Positions 6,820-15,485 of a DNA stretch of 52,063 nt are shown here, one piece after another. The notes beneath the pieces were generated by a model that did no database searches, was not told the origin of the DNA, and worked only from the letters and a program-made list of their open reading frames with translations. The stretch covers positions 1-52,063 of the forward strand of contig CANRFU010000002.1 of the NCBI GenBank assembly GCA_947629975.1. Reading direction: 5' to 3'. A program made the translations under genes and the position numbers. The DNA is from an uncultured Oscillospiraceae bacterium (GTDB taxonomy: Bacteria; Bacillota; Clostridia; Oscillospirales; Oscillospiraceae). Position 1 is the first letter of the stretch. Every line of letters begins with the position of its first letter.

Positions 6820-8334
6820 TCAGCACAGCGGCGCCAGGATGCGCAGGACCCCGTCCAGCGTCCAGCTCCAGAAGCCGCTTTTCACGTTCTTGCCCAGTTC
6901 CATCTGCCGGCACTTCTCCTGGGTGGCCAGGAAGTCGGCCTTCACGTCTTTCAGCAGGGAGGCGCCGTAGAACAGGGAGTTGTTCTCAAAGTGGAGGAAC
7001 AGGGAGCGGTAGTCCAGGTTCACGGTGCCCACGGTGCCCACCACGTCGTCCACCACGCAGGCCTTGGCGTGGACGAAGCCGGGGACGTACTCATAGATCT
7101 TCACCCCGGCCTCCAGCAGCACGGGATAGAAGCTGTGGGACATGCGGAACACCAGCGCCTTGTCGGGCACGCCGGGCATGATGATCCGCACGTCCACCCC
7201 CCGGCGGGCAGCCCGGCAGAGGGCGTCCATCAGGGCGTCCCCCGGCATGAGGTAGGGGGTGAAGAACCAGGCGTAATGCTTCGCCTGGGACAGCAGCTCG
7301 ATATACAGCTCGTTGCTGGCGGCGCTGGGGCGCAGGGGGGAGTCGTAGTAGCTGAGGATATAGCCGTCGGCGGGGGCCGTCTCAGCCGCTGCCGGGACGG
7401 AGAGCAGATCTGCGGGGATGGGGTCGCCGGAGAAGGCATTCCAGAACTCGGTGAACATCCGGGCGTAGCCCTCCACCGCCTCGCCGGTGAGGCGGAAGCC
7501 AATGTCCTTCCAGTGGCCGAACTTCTCCACCCGGTTGATATACTCGTCGGCCAGATTGACGCCGCCGCTGAAGGCCACCAGCCCGTCGATGATGAGCATC
7601 TTGCGGTGATCCCGGTAGTTGATGGTGCCCCGGATGGAGCGCAGGGGGTTGAAGGGGATGCACTTGATCCCCTTTTCCCGCAGTTCCTTCACATTCTGAT
7701 CGGAGTAGGTGGAGATGCTGCCCAGATCGTCGTACATCACCCGGACGTCCACGCCCCGGGCGGCCTTTTCCGCCATGATGTCCACCATGGAGTCCCACAT
7801 GACCCCCCGCTCCACGATAAAGTACTCCACGAAGATGTACTTCTCCGCCTTCTTCATCTCCTCCAGCATGACGGGGAAGAGCAGATCGCCCAGGGGATAG
7901 TACGTCGCCTCCCGGTTCACATAGAGGGGGCAGCCGGTGAGGGTGTGGAGGTAGCGGAAGGTCTCTGCCATGCGGGGATCCTCCCGGCCCAGGGCGTCGC
8001 AGAGGTCCCCGGCGCCGTCCGTCCCGCCGGGCCAGGCCTCCACGGCGGCCAGCCGCTTTTGCAGGGGCTTGGTGGACCTCCGGTTGCCCACGATCAGGTA
8101 CAGCAGGGCGCCGGCCAGGGGGAAGGTGAGGATCACCAGCAGCCAGAGGATCTTATAGGTGCCCTCGTCCCGCTTGGTGATGATGAACAGCACCGCCAGC
8201 AGGGCAAAAATGGACAGGGCGAAGGTGATGAGTCCGGCCCAGGGGGCCAGCCAGCGCGCCAGGAGAAAGATCCACAGCAGCTGGAGCAGGAGGGCGGGGA
8301 GGATGGTGAGTACGCGCCGGATGATCTTTTTCAT
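6820..8334 (-). CDS. cls: Cardiolipin synthase
   Basis: A membrane phospholipase D-superfamily enzyme that joins two phosphatidylglycerols to give cardiolipin and glycerol. It has 504 residues, the normal length. Two N-terminal membrane helices (about 10-52 and 61-82) are followed by two HKD catalytic motifs: DHRKMLIID (His243, Lys245, Asp250) and VHAKACVVD (His422, Lys424, Asp429). Each is followed by a Gly-x-Asn stretch (SGGVN, GTVN). It lies 24 bp downstream of the CmpB-like gene on the same strand and is followed by a 38-residue membrane peptide. The three probably form one operon. Confidence 0.93.
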   Translation of the reverse strand: MKKIIRRVLTILPALLLQLLWIFLLARWLAPWAGLITFALSIFALLAVLFIITKRDEGTYKILWLLVILTFPLAGALLYLIVGNRRSTKPLQKRLAAVEAWPGGTDGAGDLCDALGREDPRMAETFRYLHTLTGCPLYVNREATYYPLGDLLFPVMLEEMKKAEKYIFVEYFIVERGVMWDSMVDIMAEKAARGVDVRVMYDDLGSISTYSDQNVKELREKGIKCIPFNPLRSIRGTINYRDHRKMLIIDGLVAFSGGVNLADEYINRVEKFGHWKDIGFRLTGEAVEGYARMFTEFWNAFSGDPIPADLLSVPAAAETAPADGYILSYYDSPLRPSAASNELYIELLSQAKHYAWFFTPYLMPGDALMDALCRAARRGVDVRIIMPGVPDKALVFRMSHSFYPVLLEAGVKIYEYVPGFVHAKACVVDDVVGTVGTVNLDYRSLFLHFENNSLFYGASLLKDVKADFLATQEKCRQMELGKNVKSGFWSWTLDGVLRILAPLC

Positions 8335-8358
8335 AATGTTCCCTCCATTGGATCGCGG

Positions 8359-9639
8359 TCACGCGTCGCTGTCGGCGCTGACCATGTTCTGCCAGCGGTT
8401 TTCCACAAAGTCGTCGTCATAGGCGCTGTCGATGAACTCCTCCAGGATGTTGGAGGGAGGCAGGTCCTTCTGCCGCTCGTTGTAGCGCAGCATGACCGAC
8501 ATGGTGAACAGGCCGTTCAGCGTCATCAGCACGATGATGAGCCAGGTGAGCACTTTGGCCGTCACCGGGGGGAATTTCTCGATGAACCGCTCCAGCGGCG
8601 GGTAGGCGATCTTCACCCAGATCAGCCCCAGGACGCCCCAGAAGAACATGAACAGCACATTGGTCCGCCCGCCGATATTCAGCGGCATGTAGCTGTAGTC
8701 CCAGAACACCTTGCCGAAAACCAGTTCGGTGAACACGCTGCACATGTATTCGAAAGCGCCGCCCAGCAGGCCGCCCGCCAGCAGGACCCAGCGGTCGTCC
8801 TTGTCCTTGAGGCGGATCAGGCTCACCGTCAGCAGCACGGCGCCGATGCCCCACACAAAGCTGAAGGGGCCGAAGATCACGCTGGACCGGCTCATCCACG
8901 TGCCGCCCACCACGCGGCAGTAGAGGGTCTCGATGAGGTCCCCCAGAAAGGCCGAGATGAGGAACACCCACACCAGCTTGTCCAGGCTCATGCCCTTGGC
9001 GAAGACGATCCCGCTCCGCGTGTGCTCGTCCTGGATGCCGGGATAGGCCTTCTCCAGGCGCTTCCAGACGGTCCTGGAGATCATGGCGGACAGCTCGTCG
9101 GTCTGGCCCTTTTCCATCTGCCGCTCGAAACTGTCCTGGCCCTTCCGCATGGCGAAGACCACGGCGACGAAGTCCACCAGGATCAGCAGCCACGCCACGA
9201 TCTGGATCACCGCCAGGACGGTGGAGGGGATCATGACCGCCAGCATCATCAGCACGGGCTGGAACAGAAGGTAGATCACCAGGATGACCCCGGCGGCCAG
9301 GGCGTTGAGCAGCAGGCCCTGCCAGGTGCCGCTGGGGGCCGCCTCCAGCCATTTGGCGTTTTTGGTCAGCCTGCCGCCGAAGAAGCCCAGCACGGCCCGG
9401 GTGAGCACCAGGCTGGCCAGGGTGATCACGTACATCGCCGCGTAGTTCCGCCCCAGCGGGGGCAGGGCGACGGAGATGCTGGAAAAGACCAGGCCCACCT
9501 CAAAGTCGATGGGCAGGGTGAGAAGGCCCCGGTTGATGAATTTCTTCTCCTTGACGGCGAAGAAGATCACCTCCGCCGCCCAGGCCAGAAAGCCGTAAAT
9601 CAAAAGGAACAGCGTCTGCTGTTCGGAATTGAAGGTCAT
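8359..9639 (-). CDS. CmpB-type putative ABC transporter permease, internally duplicated
   Basis: A polytopic membrane protein of 426 residues resembling the ABC_trans_CmpB family (PF06541, from memory). The motif occurs twice. The first copy is near the N-terminus (FLAWAAEVIFFAVKEKKFINRG). The second is in the C-terminal half (FLGDLIETLYCRVVGGTWMSRS then FGPFSFVWGIG), followed by FEYMCSVFTE and WDYSYMPLNIGG. A charged loop (about 170-215) separates the halves. No ATPase gene is adjacent, so transport is uncertain. A CIRCE operator lies 89 bp upstream of its start, on the far side of which is hsp20. Confidence 0.75.
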   Translation of the reverse strand: MTFNSEQQTLFLLIYGFLAWAAEVIFFAVKEKKFINRGLLTLPIDFEVGLVFSSISVALPPLGRNYAAMYVITLASLVLTRAVLGFFGGRLTKNAKWLEAAPSGTWQGLLLNALAAGVILVIYLLFQPVLMMLAVMIPSTVLAVIQIVAWLLILVDFVAVVFAMRKGQDSFERQMEKGQTDELSAMISRTVWKRLEKAYPGIQDEHTRSGIVFAKGMSLDKLVWVFLISAFLGDLIETLYCRVVGGTWMSRSSVIFGPFSFVWGIGAVLLTVSLIRLKDKDDRWVLLAGGLLGGAFEYMCSVFTELVFGKVFWDYSYMPLNIGGRTNVLFMFFWGVLGLIWVKIAYPPLERFIEKFPPVTAKVLTWLIIVLMTLNGLFTMSVMLRYNERQKDLPPSNILEEFIDSAYDDDFVENRWQNMVSADSDA

Positions 9640-9727
9640 CGCGCTCAGCTCCTCTTGTGGATTATGGCTATGTTACCACAAAATTCCCGTGAGCGCAAGA
9701 CAAACATTGCGCGGCGGCCCGGAGGAT

Positions 9728-9754
9728 TTAGCACTCAAATGGCGAGAGTGCTAA
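9728..9754. promoter_or_regulatory. CIRCE operator (HrcA binding site)
   Basis: A perfect match to the consensus: TTAGCACTC at 9728-9736, nine bases, then GAGTGCTAA at 9746-9754. HrcA binds this inverted repeat and represses heat-shock genes. The site lies between the divergent CmpB-like gene and hsp20. On the minus strand a weak promoter (TTGTTG, 17 bp, TGTAAA) ends just before it, so it could act on either side. Confidence 0.93.
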
Positions 9755-9764
9755 AATTTACAAT

Positions 9765-9793
9765 TTGTTCAAATCGATGCAACAAAATATACG
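9765..9793 (+). promoter_or_regulatory. Candidate hsp20 promoter
   Basis: TTGTTC at 9765-9770 and TATACG at 9788-9793 have 17-bp spacing. They lie just downstream of CIRCE and 110 bp before the hsp20 ATG. The leader contains a GC-rich hairpin at about 9837-9873 (GGCCCG/CGGGCC outer stem) that does not cover the ribosome binding site. The -10 match is moderate. Confidence 0.4.
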
Positions 9794-9903
9794 ATATCAG
9801 GCAATATAGTAAAGGCGTAAAGAAAAAAGACCCAGCGGCCCGACGCCAGGCGCGAAACGCCGCGGCGCGGGCCCAACATCAAATCAAAACGGAGGTATTT
9901 ACC

Positions 9904-10359
9904 ATGTTTGAACTGAGACCCTTCAATCGCCGCAATCAGATGACCTACAACCCCTTCCGGGAGATGGACGAATTTGAGAAGCGCTTCTTCGGCGAGCCCT
10001 TCAACAGCTTCTTCCGGGACGGCGGCTTGAGCGAGTTCAAGACCGACATCAAGGACGAGGGCGACTCCTTCCTGCTGGAGGCCGACCTGCCCGGCTTCGA
10101 CAAGAAAGACATCCACCTGGACCTGAACGACGGGGTCCTCACCATCCAGGCCGAGCGCCACTCGGAGCACGAGGAGGAGGACAAGAAGTCCAAGTACGTG
10201 CGGGTGGAGCGCTCCTACGGCCAGTACAGCCGCCAGTTCGACGTGTCCGGCGTGGACACCGACAACATCAAGGCCAAGTACGACAACGGCGTGCTGAAGG
10301 TGACCCTGCCCAAGCAGCAGACCGTCCTGCCCGAGCCCAAGCGGCTGGAGATCGAATAA
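9904..10359 (+). CDS. Hsp20/alpha-crystallin small heat-shock protein
   Basis: An ATP-independent chaperone that holds unfolding proteins. The 151-residue protein has a short N-terminal arm (NPFREMDEFEKRFFG). The alpha-crystallin domain runs from about residue 42 to 140, with the strands EADLPGFDKKDI and DNGVLKVTLPK. It lacks the usual C-terminal I-x-I motif in clear form, ending PKRLEIE. The ATG has CGGAGG eight bases upstream. The perfect CIRCE upstream puts it under HrcA control (inference). A strong terminator follows. Confidence 0.95.
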   Translation: MFELRPFNRRNQMTYNPFREMDEFEKRFFGEPFNSFFRDGGLSEFKTDIKDEGDSFLLEADLPGFDKKDIHLDLNDGVLTIQAERHSEHEEEDKKSKYVRVERSYGQYSRQFDVSGVDTDNIKAKYDNGVLKVTLPKQQTVLPEPKRLEIE

Positions 10360-10370
10360 CGCACAGAGAA

Positions 10371-10406
10371 AGCGGCGGCGCGTGAAAACGCGCCGCCGCT
10401 TTTTTT
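10371..10406. terminator. Intrinsic terminator after hsp20, overlapping the pcrA stop
   Basis: A 13-bp perfect stem (AGCGGCGGCGCGT/ACGCGCCGCCGCT) with a GAAA loop is followed by six T on the plus strand. On the minus strand it is followed by TTTCTC, so it may also serve pcrA, whose stop codon lies in the T tract. Confidence 0.9.
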
Positions 10407-12555
10407 ATATCCGCTCCAGCTTCGCCTTGAAGGAGATCTGGCGGGGGGTGGCCATGCCGTCGAACTGCACCAGGTGGGCGGACTTGTCCGTGTCCACGTC
10501 CAGCACGGCGCCCTCCCCGAACAGGGCGTGGCGCACCCTCGTCCCGATGGGGAAGATGTATGCCTCTGTGTTCTCCGGCAGGGCCCGGGTACTGGCTTCG
10601 ATATAACTCCGGGCCTCCTCCACCAGCCCCTGGGGCGGCGGCTGGGTGAAGGTGAGCAGGGCCGGGTCGATATCCAGCAGGAACCGGGAGGGATACCGGG
10701 GGGCGTTGTCGAAGGTCCGGCCCCCCGCCTCGGAGAGGTACAGGGCCTTTTTCGCCCGGGTCACGGCCACGAAGGCCAGACGGCGCTCCTCCTCCATCCC
10801 CGCCAGGGTGGCGGTCTTCCGGGAGGGGAAGATCCCCTCATTCATGCCGCAGAGGAACACATAGGGGAACTCGAGCCCCTTGGCGGCGTGGACGGTCATC
10901 AGCTTGATCTTGTCGCCCGCGTCGGCCTCGTCGGCGTTGGTGAGCAGGGCCACGTGGGACAGGTAGTGCTCCAGGCCGACCTCCTCGCCGCAGGTGGTCT
11001 CGTACTCATGGACGGACTGCTTCAGCTCCGCCAGGTCGTCCAGTCGGTCCTGGGCTCCCTCGGTGCGGAGCATCCTCTCGTAGCCGCTGTCGTTCAGGAG
11101 GGCGGAGAGCACCTCGGACACGGGCCGGCCCTCATACCCGGCGGCGTACCGCTCCACCAGGGAGACCAGGGAGGCGGCCTTTGTACCTTTGAAAATGTCG
11201 TCCTCCAAGGTTTGGGTCAGGGCCTCGTAGAGGGTGCAGCCGCGCTCCGCGGCGAAGTCCCGCAAAAAGGCCATCCGGCGTTTGCCCAGGTTGCGCCTGG
11301 GCACGTTGGCCACCCGGAGGAAGGACAGGTCGTCCTTGTAGGCGATGAGCCGCAGATAGCTGAGGGCGTCCTTGACCTCCTTCCGGGCGAAAAACTGTAC
11401 CCCGCTGTAGATGTGGTAGGGCAGCTTCTCCCGGAGGAAGGCCTCCTCCACCGTCCGGGTGACGTAGTGGGCCCGGTAGAGCACCGCCATGTCCCCCCAG
11501 GGCGCCCCCCGGCCGTGGAGCAGGCGGGCCCGCTCCGCGATCATGGCGGCCTCCTCCTGGTTGGTGCCGGCGTAGCCGCACAGCACCTCCTCCCCGGAGG
11601 GCAGAGTGGGGATCAGCTCTTTTTTCAGCCGGTTCCGGTTCTTGTCGATGAGGGAGTTGGCGGCCGCCAGGATCTCCGGGGTGGAGCGGTAGTTCTCCAT
11701 CATCATAATGGTTTTGCACGGGGCGAAGTGTTTGTGGAAGTCCAGCAGGTACTTCACGTCGGCCCCCCGCCAGGTGTAGATGGTCTGGTCCGGGTCGCCC
11801 ACGATGAACAGGTTTTTGTGATACCCGCACAGGGCCTCCATCAGCTCGTACTGGAGCTGGTCGATGTCCTGGAACTCGTCGATCATGATGTATTCCAGCC
11901 GCCGCTGCCACTTGAGTTTGACGTCCTCGTGCTCCTGGAAGATGTACAGGGTGAACTTGATGAGGTCGTTGTAGTCCAGGCCGAAGCACTTCTTCTCCTG
12001 GTACAGGTAGCCGTAGAAGATGATGTCCTTCGCCCCCACGGCGTGGTCGTACTTCTCCCGCAGCTCGTCCAGGGACAGGGCGATCATATCCCTGTAGTAG
12101 TCGGGCCGCTTGAACAGCTTCTGGATCTCGATCATGTCCCGGGCGGCGGAGAAGGTCATGTCCCGGAGGGACAGCCCCCGTTCCTCGTAGATGATGCGGA
12201 GCATATCGTCGATGTCCGAGTTGTCCAGCACCAGGAAGCTCTTGGGGTACTGGACCGCGTGGCTGTCCTCCTGGAGGATGGACACGCAGAAGCCGTGGAA
12301 GGTGTTGATAAAGCCGGTGTCGTTGTCCCCGGTGAGAGCGTGGATGCGCTGGCGCATCTCGTGGGCGGACTTATTCGTAAAGGTGACGCAGAGGATGTTC
12401 CCCGGCAGGATGCCCAGCTCGTTCACCAGGTACGCGAACCGGTGGGACAGCGCCCTGGTCTTGCCCGAGCCCGCCCCGGCGATGACCCGCACGAACCCCT
12501 CGGTAGAGGTGACCGCCTCCCGCTGGGCGGGGTTCAGGTGTTCCAGAATGTCCAT
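10405..12555 (-). CDS. pcrA: UvrD/PcrA-family ATP-dependent DNA helicase
   Basis: A superfamily 1A 3'-5' helicase involved in repair and in clearing replication blocks. It has 716 residues. Visible motifs are LNPAQREAV (Q motif), Walker A GAGSGKT at about 27-33, IDEFQDIDQLQYE (motif II), VGDPDQTIYTWRGA (motif III), ENYRST (motif IV), MTVHAAKGLEFPYVF (motif V) and AVTRAKKALYLS (motif VI). The C-terminus has a small Tudor-like segment (GTRVRHALFGEGAV) typical of PcrA. The start is the ATG at 12555, because AAAAGGAGG lies eight bases upstream; the open frame 27 bases further up has none. Confidence 0.95.
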   Translation of the reverse strand: MDILEHLNPAQREAVTSTEGFVRVIAGAGSGKTRALSHRFAYLVNELGILPGNILCVTFTNKSAHEMRQRIHALTGDNDTGFINTFHGFCVSILQEDSHAVQYPKSFLVLDNSDIDDMLRIIYEERGLSLRDMTFSAARDMIEIQKLFKRPDYYRDMIALSLDELREKYDHAVGAKDIIFYGYLYQEKKCFGLDYNDLIKFTLYIFQEHEDVKLKWQRRLEYIMIDEFQDIDQLQYELMEALCGYHKNLFIVGDPDQTIYTWRGADVKYLLDFHKHFAPCKTIMMMENYRSTPEILAAANSLIDKNRNRLKKELIPTLPSGEEVLCGYAGTNQEEAAMIAERARLLHGRGAPWGDMAVLYRAHYVTRTVEEAFLREKLPYHIYSGVQFFARKEVKDALSYLRLIAYKDDLSFLRVANVPRRNLGKRRMAFLRDFAAERGCTLYEALTQTLEDDIFKGTKAASLVSLVERYAAGYEGRPVSEVLSALLNDSGYERMLRTEGAQDRLDDLAELKQSVHEYETTCGEEVGLEHYLSHVALLTNADEADAGDKIKLMTVHAAKGLEFPYVFLCGMNEGIFPSRKTATLAGMEEERRLAFVAVTRAKKALYLSEAGGRTFDNAPRYPSRFLLDIDPALLTFTQPPPQGLVEEARSYIEASTRALPENTEAYIFPIGTRVRHALFGEGAVLDVDTDKSAHLVQFDGMATPRQISFKAKLERI

Positions 12556-12639
12556 GGCGCGCCTCCTTTTCGCCGGATCCATGCCCTTGCTGCTAACATA
12601 GCAGAAAAGCGGCGGATTGTCAAATGAGGGCCGCCGGGT

Positions 12640-12668
12640 TTGACTTGCGGGGGAAACCGGGGTATAAT
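12640..12668 (+). promoter_or_regulatory. Strong promoter for the aldehyde dehydrogenase gene
   Basis: TTGACT at 12640-12645 and a perfect TATAAT at 12663-12668 have 17-bp spacing. The start codon is 47 bp downstream. It lies in the 160-bp space between the divergent pcrA and this gene. Confidence 0.85.
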
Positions 12669-12715
12669 TGCTTCAAACAAGCTCCCCGCCGGGGCGGGGC
12701 CAGGAGGGATCGGGC

Positions 12716-14095
12716 ATGACGGAACAGGACATCAGAGCCATCGTGGAGAAGCAGCGGACGCGGTTCTATACCGGGGCCACCCTGGACGTGGAGGAGCGCA
12801 TCAAGGCCCTGAAGACGCTGCGGGCAGCCATCGCCGCCCACGAGGGGGAGATCAACGCCGCCCTCAAAGCCGATCTGGGCAAGAGCGCCGCCGAGAGCTA
12901 TCTGTGCGAAGTGGGCATGACCCTGTCCGAGATCACCTATATGCTGAAGCACATCCGGGCCTTAGCCAAAGAGCGGACGGTGCGGACCCCCCTGGCCCAG
13001 TTCTCCGCCCGGAGCTGTCGGAAGCCGTCCCCCTACGGGGTGACCCTCATCATGAGCCCGTGGAACTACCCCTTCCTGCTGACCATGGAGCCGCTGGTGG
13101 ACGCCCTCAGCGCCGGCAACACCGCCGTGGTGAAGCCCAGCGCCTATTCCCCCAACACCAGCGCGGTGATCCGGAAGGTCTTGGAGCGGTGCTTCCCCCC
13201 GGAGTACGTGGCGGTGGTCACCGGGGGACGGGCGGAGAACACTGCCCTGCTGGAGCAGAAATTCGACTACATCTTCTTCACCGGCAGCCAGGCGGTGGGG
13301 AAGGAGGTCATGCGGAAGGCGGCGGAGCATCTGACCCCCGTGACCCTGGAGCTGGGGGGCAAGAGCCCCTGCATCGTGGAGAAGTCCGCCAATTTGAAGC
13401 TGGCGGCAAAACGCATCGTGTTCGGGAAGTTCCTGAACTGCGGCCAGACCTGCGTGGCCCCGGACTATATCCTGTGCGACCCGGCCGTGAAGGACAGGCT
13501 CATCGCGCAGATCAAGGTCCAGATCGCGAAGCAGTTCGGCATCCGGCCCCTGGAGAACATGGACTACGGCAGGATCGTCAACGAAAAGCACTTCCGGCGG
13601 CTGCTGGGGCTCATCGACCCGGCCAAGGTGGCCCACGGGGGCTCCTCCAACGGGGAGACCCTGCGCATCGAGCCCACGGTGCTGGATCACGTCACCTGGG
13701 ACGACCCGGTGATGGGGGAGGAGATCTTCGGTCCCATCCTGCCGGTGCTGACCTATGACAGCATCGATGAGGTCATCCAGACGGTGAACAGCCGCCAGCA
13801 CCCCCTGGCCCTGTACCTGTTCACCTCCGACAAGGGAGTGGCCCGGAAGGTCATGGGCCGGTGCGGGTTCGGAGGCGGCTGCGTCAATGACGTGGTCATC
13901 CACCTGGCCACCAGTGAGATGGGTTTCGGCGGCTTCGGGGAGAGCGGCATGGGCTCCTACCACGGCAGGGCCGGGTTCGACGCCTTCACCCACTACAAGA
14001 GCATCGTGGACAAGAAGACCTGGATCGACCTGCCCATGCGCTACCAGCCTTACAAGAAGGGGAAAAGCCGGACCGTCCGTTTTTTCCTGAAATAG
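12716..14095 (+). CDS. NAD(P)-dependent aldehyde dehydrogenase (class 3 / fatty-aldehyde type)
   Basis: Oxidises an aldehyde to the acid. The 459-residue length fits the short class-3 group, which lacks the N-terminal extension of class 1/2 enzymes. Key parts are the PWNYPF cofactor-site motif, FFTGSQAVGKEV, LELGGKSP with the general-base glutamate (about Glu212) and NCGQTCVAPD with the catalytic cysteine (about Cys246). The start is the ATG at 12716 with AGGAGGG ahead of it. It is a single gene with its own promoter and terminator. The substrate cannot be inferred. Confidence 0.92.
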   Translation: MTEQDIRAIVEKQRTRFYTGATLDVEERIKALKTLRAAIAAHEGEINAALKADLGKSAAESYLCEVGMTLSEITYMLKHIRALAKERTVRTPLAQFSARSCRKPSPYGVTLIMSPWNYPFLLTMEPLVDALSAGNTAVVKPSAYSPNTSAVIRKVLERCFPPEYVAVVTGGRAENTALLEQKFDYIFFTGSQAVGKEVMRKAAEHLTPVTLELGGKSPCIVEKSANLKLAAKRIVFGKFLNCGQTCVAPDYILCDPAVKDRLIAQIKVQIAKQFGIRPLENMDYGRIVNEKHFRRLLGLIDPAKVAHGGSSNGETLRIEPTVLDHVTWDDPVMGEEIFGPILPVLTYDSIDEVIQTVNSRQHPLALYLFTSDKGVARKVMGRCGFGGGCVNDVVIHLATSEMGFGGFGESGMGSYHGRAGFDAFTHYKSIVDKKTWIDLPMRYQPYKKGKSRTVRFFLK

Positions 14096-14110
14096 CAGAG
14101 ACCGCGTGAA

Positions 14111-14143
14111 AAAGGGCGCGTCCGCCTGGCGGACGCGCCCTTT
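14111..14143. terminator. Terminator between the convergent ALDH and MalY/PatB genes
   Basis: AAAGGGCGCGTCCGCC and GGCGGACGCGCCCTTT form a 14-16 bp stem. The A/T flanks on both sides fit use in both directions. The ALDH stop is 16 bp to the left and the second MalY/PatB stop 16 bp to the right. Confidence 0.8.
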
Positions 14144-14158
14144 CGCGGGCATTTTGGG

Positions 14159-15361
14159 TCAATCGGCGTTGAACACGTATTTGTCCAGCCGGTCAAAGGC
14201 CTCCTGTACCCGGGACAGGGGCAGGGCCAGGTTTATGCGGATGTGGCTCGGGCCGTGGAAGGGCCGCCCGTCCTGCCAGACCACCCCCACGTCCCAGCCG
14301 GCGGCCAGCAGCTCGTCCATGGTCTTCCCGTGGGCGGAGAGCCACTCCCCGCAGTCCAGGAACAGCATATAGGTGCCCTGGGGCCGGGTGACCTTGACGC
14401 CCTCAAAGTGATCGCGGATGTAATCGCAGGCGTAGGCCGCGTTGCCGGAGAGCACCTGCCGCAGCTCCTCCAGCCACTCCTCCCCGCCGGGGGAGTAGGC
14501 CCCGATGAGCGCGTGCATGGACAGCACGTTCATGGAGTTGTAGTGGCTCAGGGAGGACTCCTTGTCCACCCGCTCCCGGAGGGCCTTGTTCCAGATGATG
14601 TGGTAGCTGCCCACCAGCCCCGCCAGGTTGAAGGTCTTGGAGAGGGCGTAGAGGGCCACGGTGCGGTCTCTGGCGTCCTCCGACACCGACTGGGTGGGGA
14701 TGTGCCTGTGGCCGTCCAGGGTAAGGTCGGACCAGATCTCGTCAGACACCACCAGCACGTCGTGCTTTTTGAACAGCTCCATGGCCTGTTCCAGCTCCGC
14801 CCGCTCCCACACCCGGCCGGCGGGGTTGTGGGGGGAACAGAGGATGGCGGCGTGGATCTTGTTGTCCACGATCTTTCGCTCCATGTCGGCGTAGTCCATG
14901 CGGTACACGCCGTGTTCATCCTGGACCAGCGGGCTGTGGACAATGCGGTAGCCGTTGTTCTCCAGCGCCCCGGTGAAGCCCACATAGGTGGGGGAGTGGA
15001 CCAGCACGTTGTCCCCCCGGGAACACATCACGTTCAGGGCGGACACCACGCCCCCCAGCACGCCGTTCTCGTAGCTGATGCAGTCCTTTGTCAGGCCGGT
15101 GACGCCGTTGCGGCGTTCCTGCCAGCCGATGATGGCGTTGTAATATTCCTCGCTGGGGTAGAAGTAGCCGAAGGCGGGGTGTTCGATCCGGCGGACCATG
15201 GCCCCGGTGATGGCCTCCGGCGCGGGGAAGTTCATGTCCGCCACCCACATGGGGATGGGGTCGAAGCCCTCCCGGGGGGCGGGGTAGGTCCTGCCCACCG
15301 CGTCCAGGGCGATGGCGTCCCGCCCCCGGCGGTCCAGGACGGTGGTGAAGTCGTATTTCAT
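14159..15361 (-). CDS. Second MalY/PatB-type PLP-dependent C-S lyase or aminotransferase
   Basis: A 400-residue homologue of the protein at 2827-4008, in the same PLP fold-type I family. Motifs are IPMWVADMNFPAPEA, SPHNPAGRVW, SDEIWSDLTL and the PLP lysine in ALSKTFNLAG (Lys242). Its N-terminus carries about seven residues that the other copy lacks (TYPAPRE region). GGGAGG lies about ten bases before the ATG and a TATAAT box reads on the minus strand at 15400-15395. It is monocistronic, convergent with ALDH. The two paralogues probably have different substrates. Confidence 0.9.
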   Translation of the reverse strand: MKYDFTTVLDRRGRDAIALDAVGRTYPAPREGFDPIPMWVADMNFPAPEAITGAMVRRIEHPAFGYFYPSEEYYNAIIGWQERRNGVTGLTKDCISYENGVLGGVVSALNVMCSRGDNVLVHSPTYVGFTGALENNGYRIVHSPLVQDEHGVYRMDYADMERKIVDNKIHAAILCSPHNPAGRVWERAELEQAMELFKKHDVLVVSDEIWSDLTLDGHRHIPTQSVSEDARDRTVALYALSKTFNLAGLVGSYHIIWNKALRERVDKESSLSHYNSMNVLSMHALIGAYSPGGEEWLEELRQVLSGNAAYACDYIRDHFEGVKVTRPQGTYMLFLDCGEWLSAHGKTMDELLAAGWDVGVVWQDGRPFHGPSHIRINLALPLSRVQEAFDRLDKYVFNAD

Positions 15362-15427
15362 GGGGTACGGCCTCCCTTTTTGTAAGATAAGTTGATTATA
15401 CTACAGGATTTGGCGGAAGGGAAGGAC

Positions 15428-15462
15428 AAAAAGGAGCTGCCAGCCACGCTGGCAGCTCCTTT
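15428..15462 (-). terminator. Intrinsic terminator of the uracil permease gene
   Basis: A perfect 15-bp stem (AAAGGAGCTGCCAGC/GCTGGCAGCTCCTTT) with a three-base loop is followed on the minus strand by TTTTTG. It lies 24 bp after the permease stop. Confidence 0.9.
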
Positions 15463-15485
15463 CGTGCGTATTCGGTTCCGGCGGA

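Noticed and set aside
6991-9903. Very long plus-strand open frame running into hsp20
   Set aside because: It is the antisense shadow of cls and the CmpB-like gene; only the final part from the ATG at 9904 is the real Hsp20 gene.
10474-12627. Plus-strand open frame opposite pcrA
   Set aside because: A mirror of the helicase gene with shadow-type composition. The opposite strand carries all helicase motifs and a perfect ribosome site.
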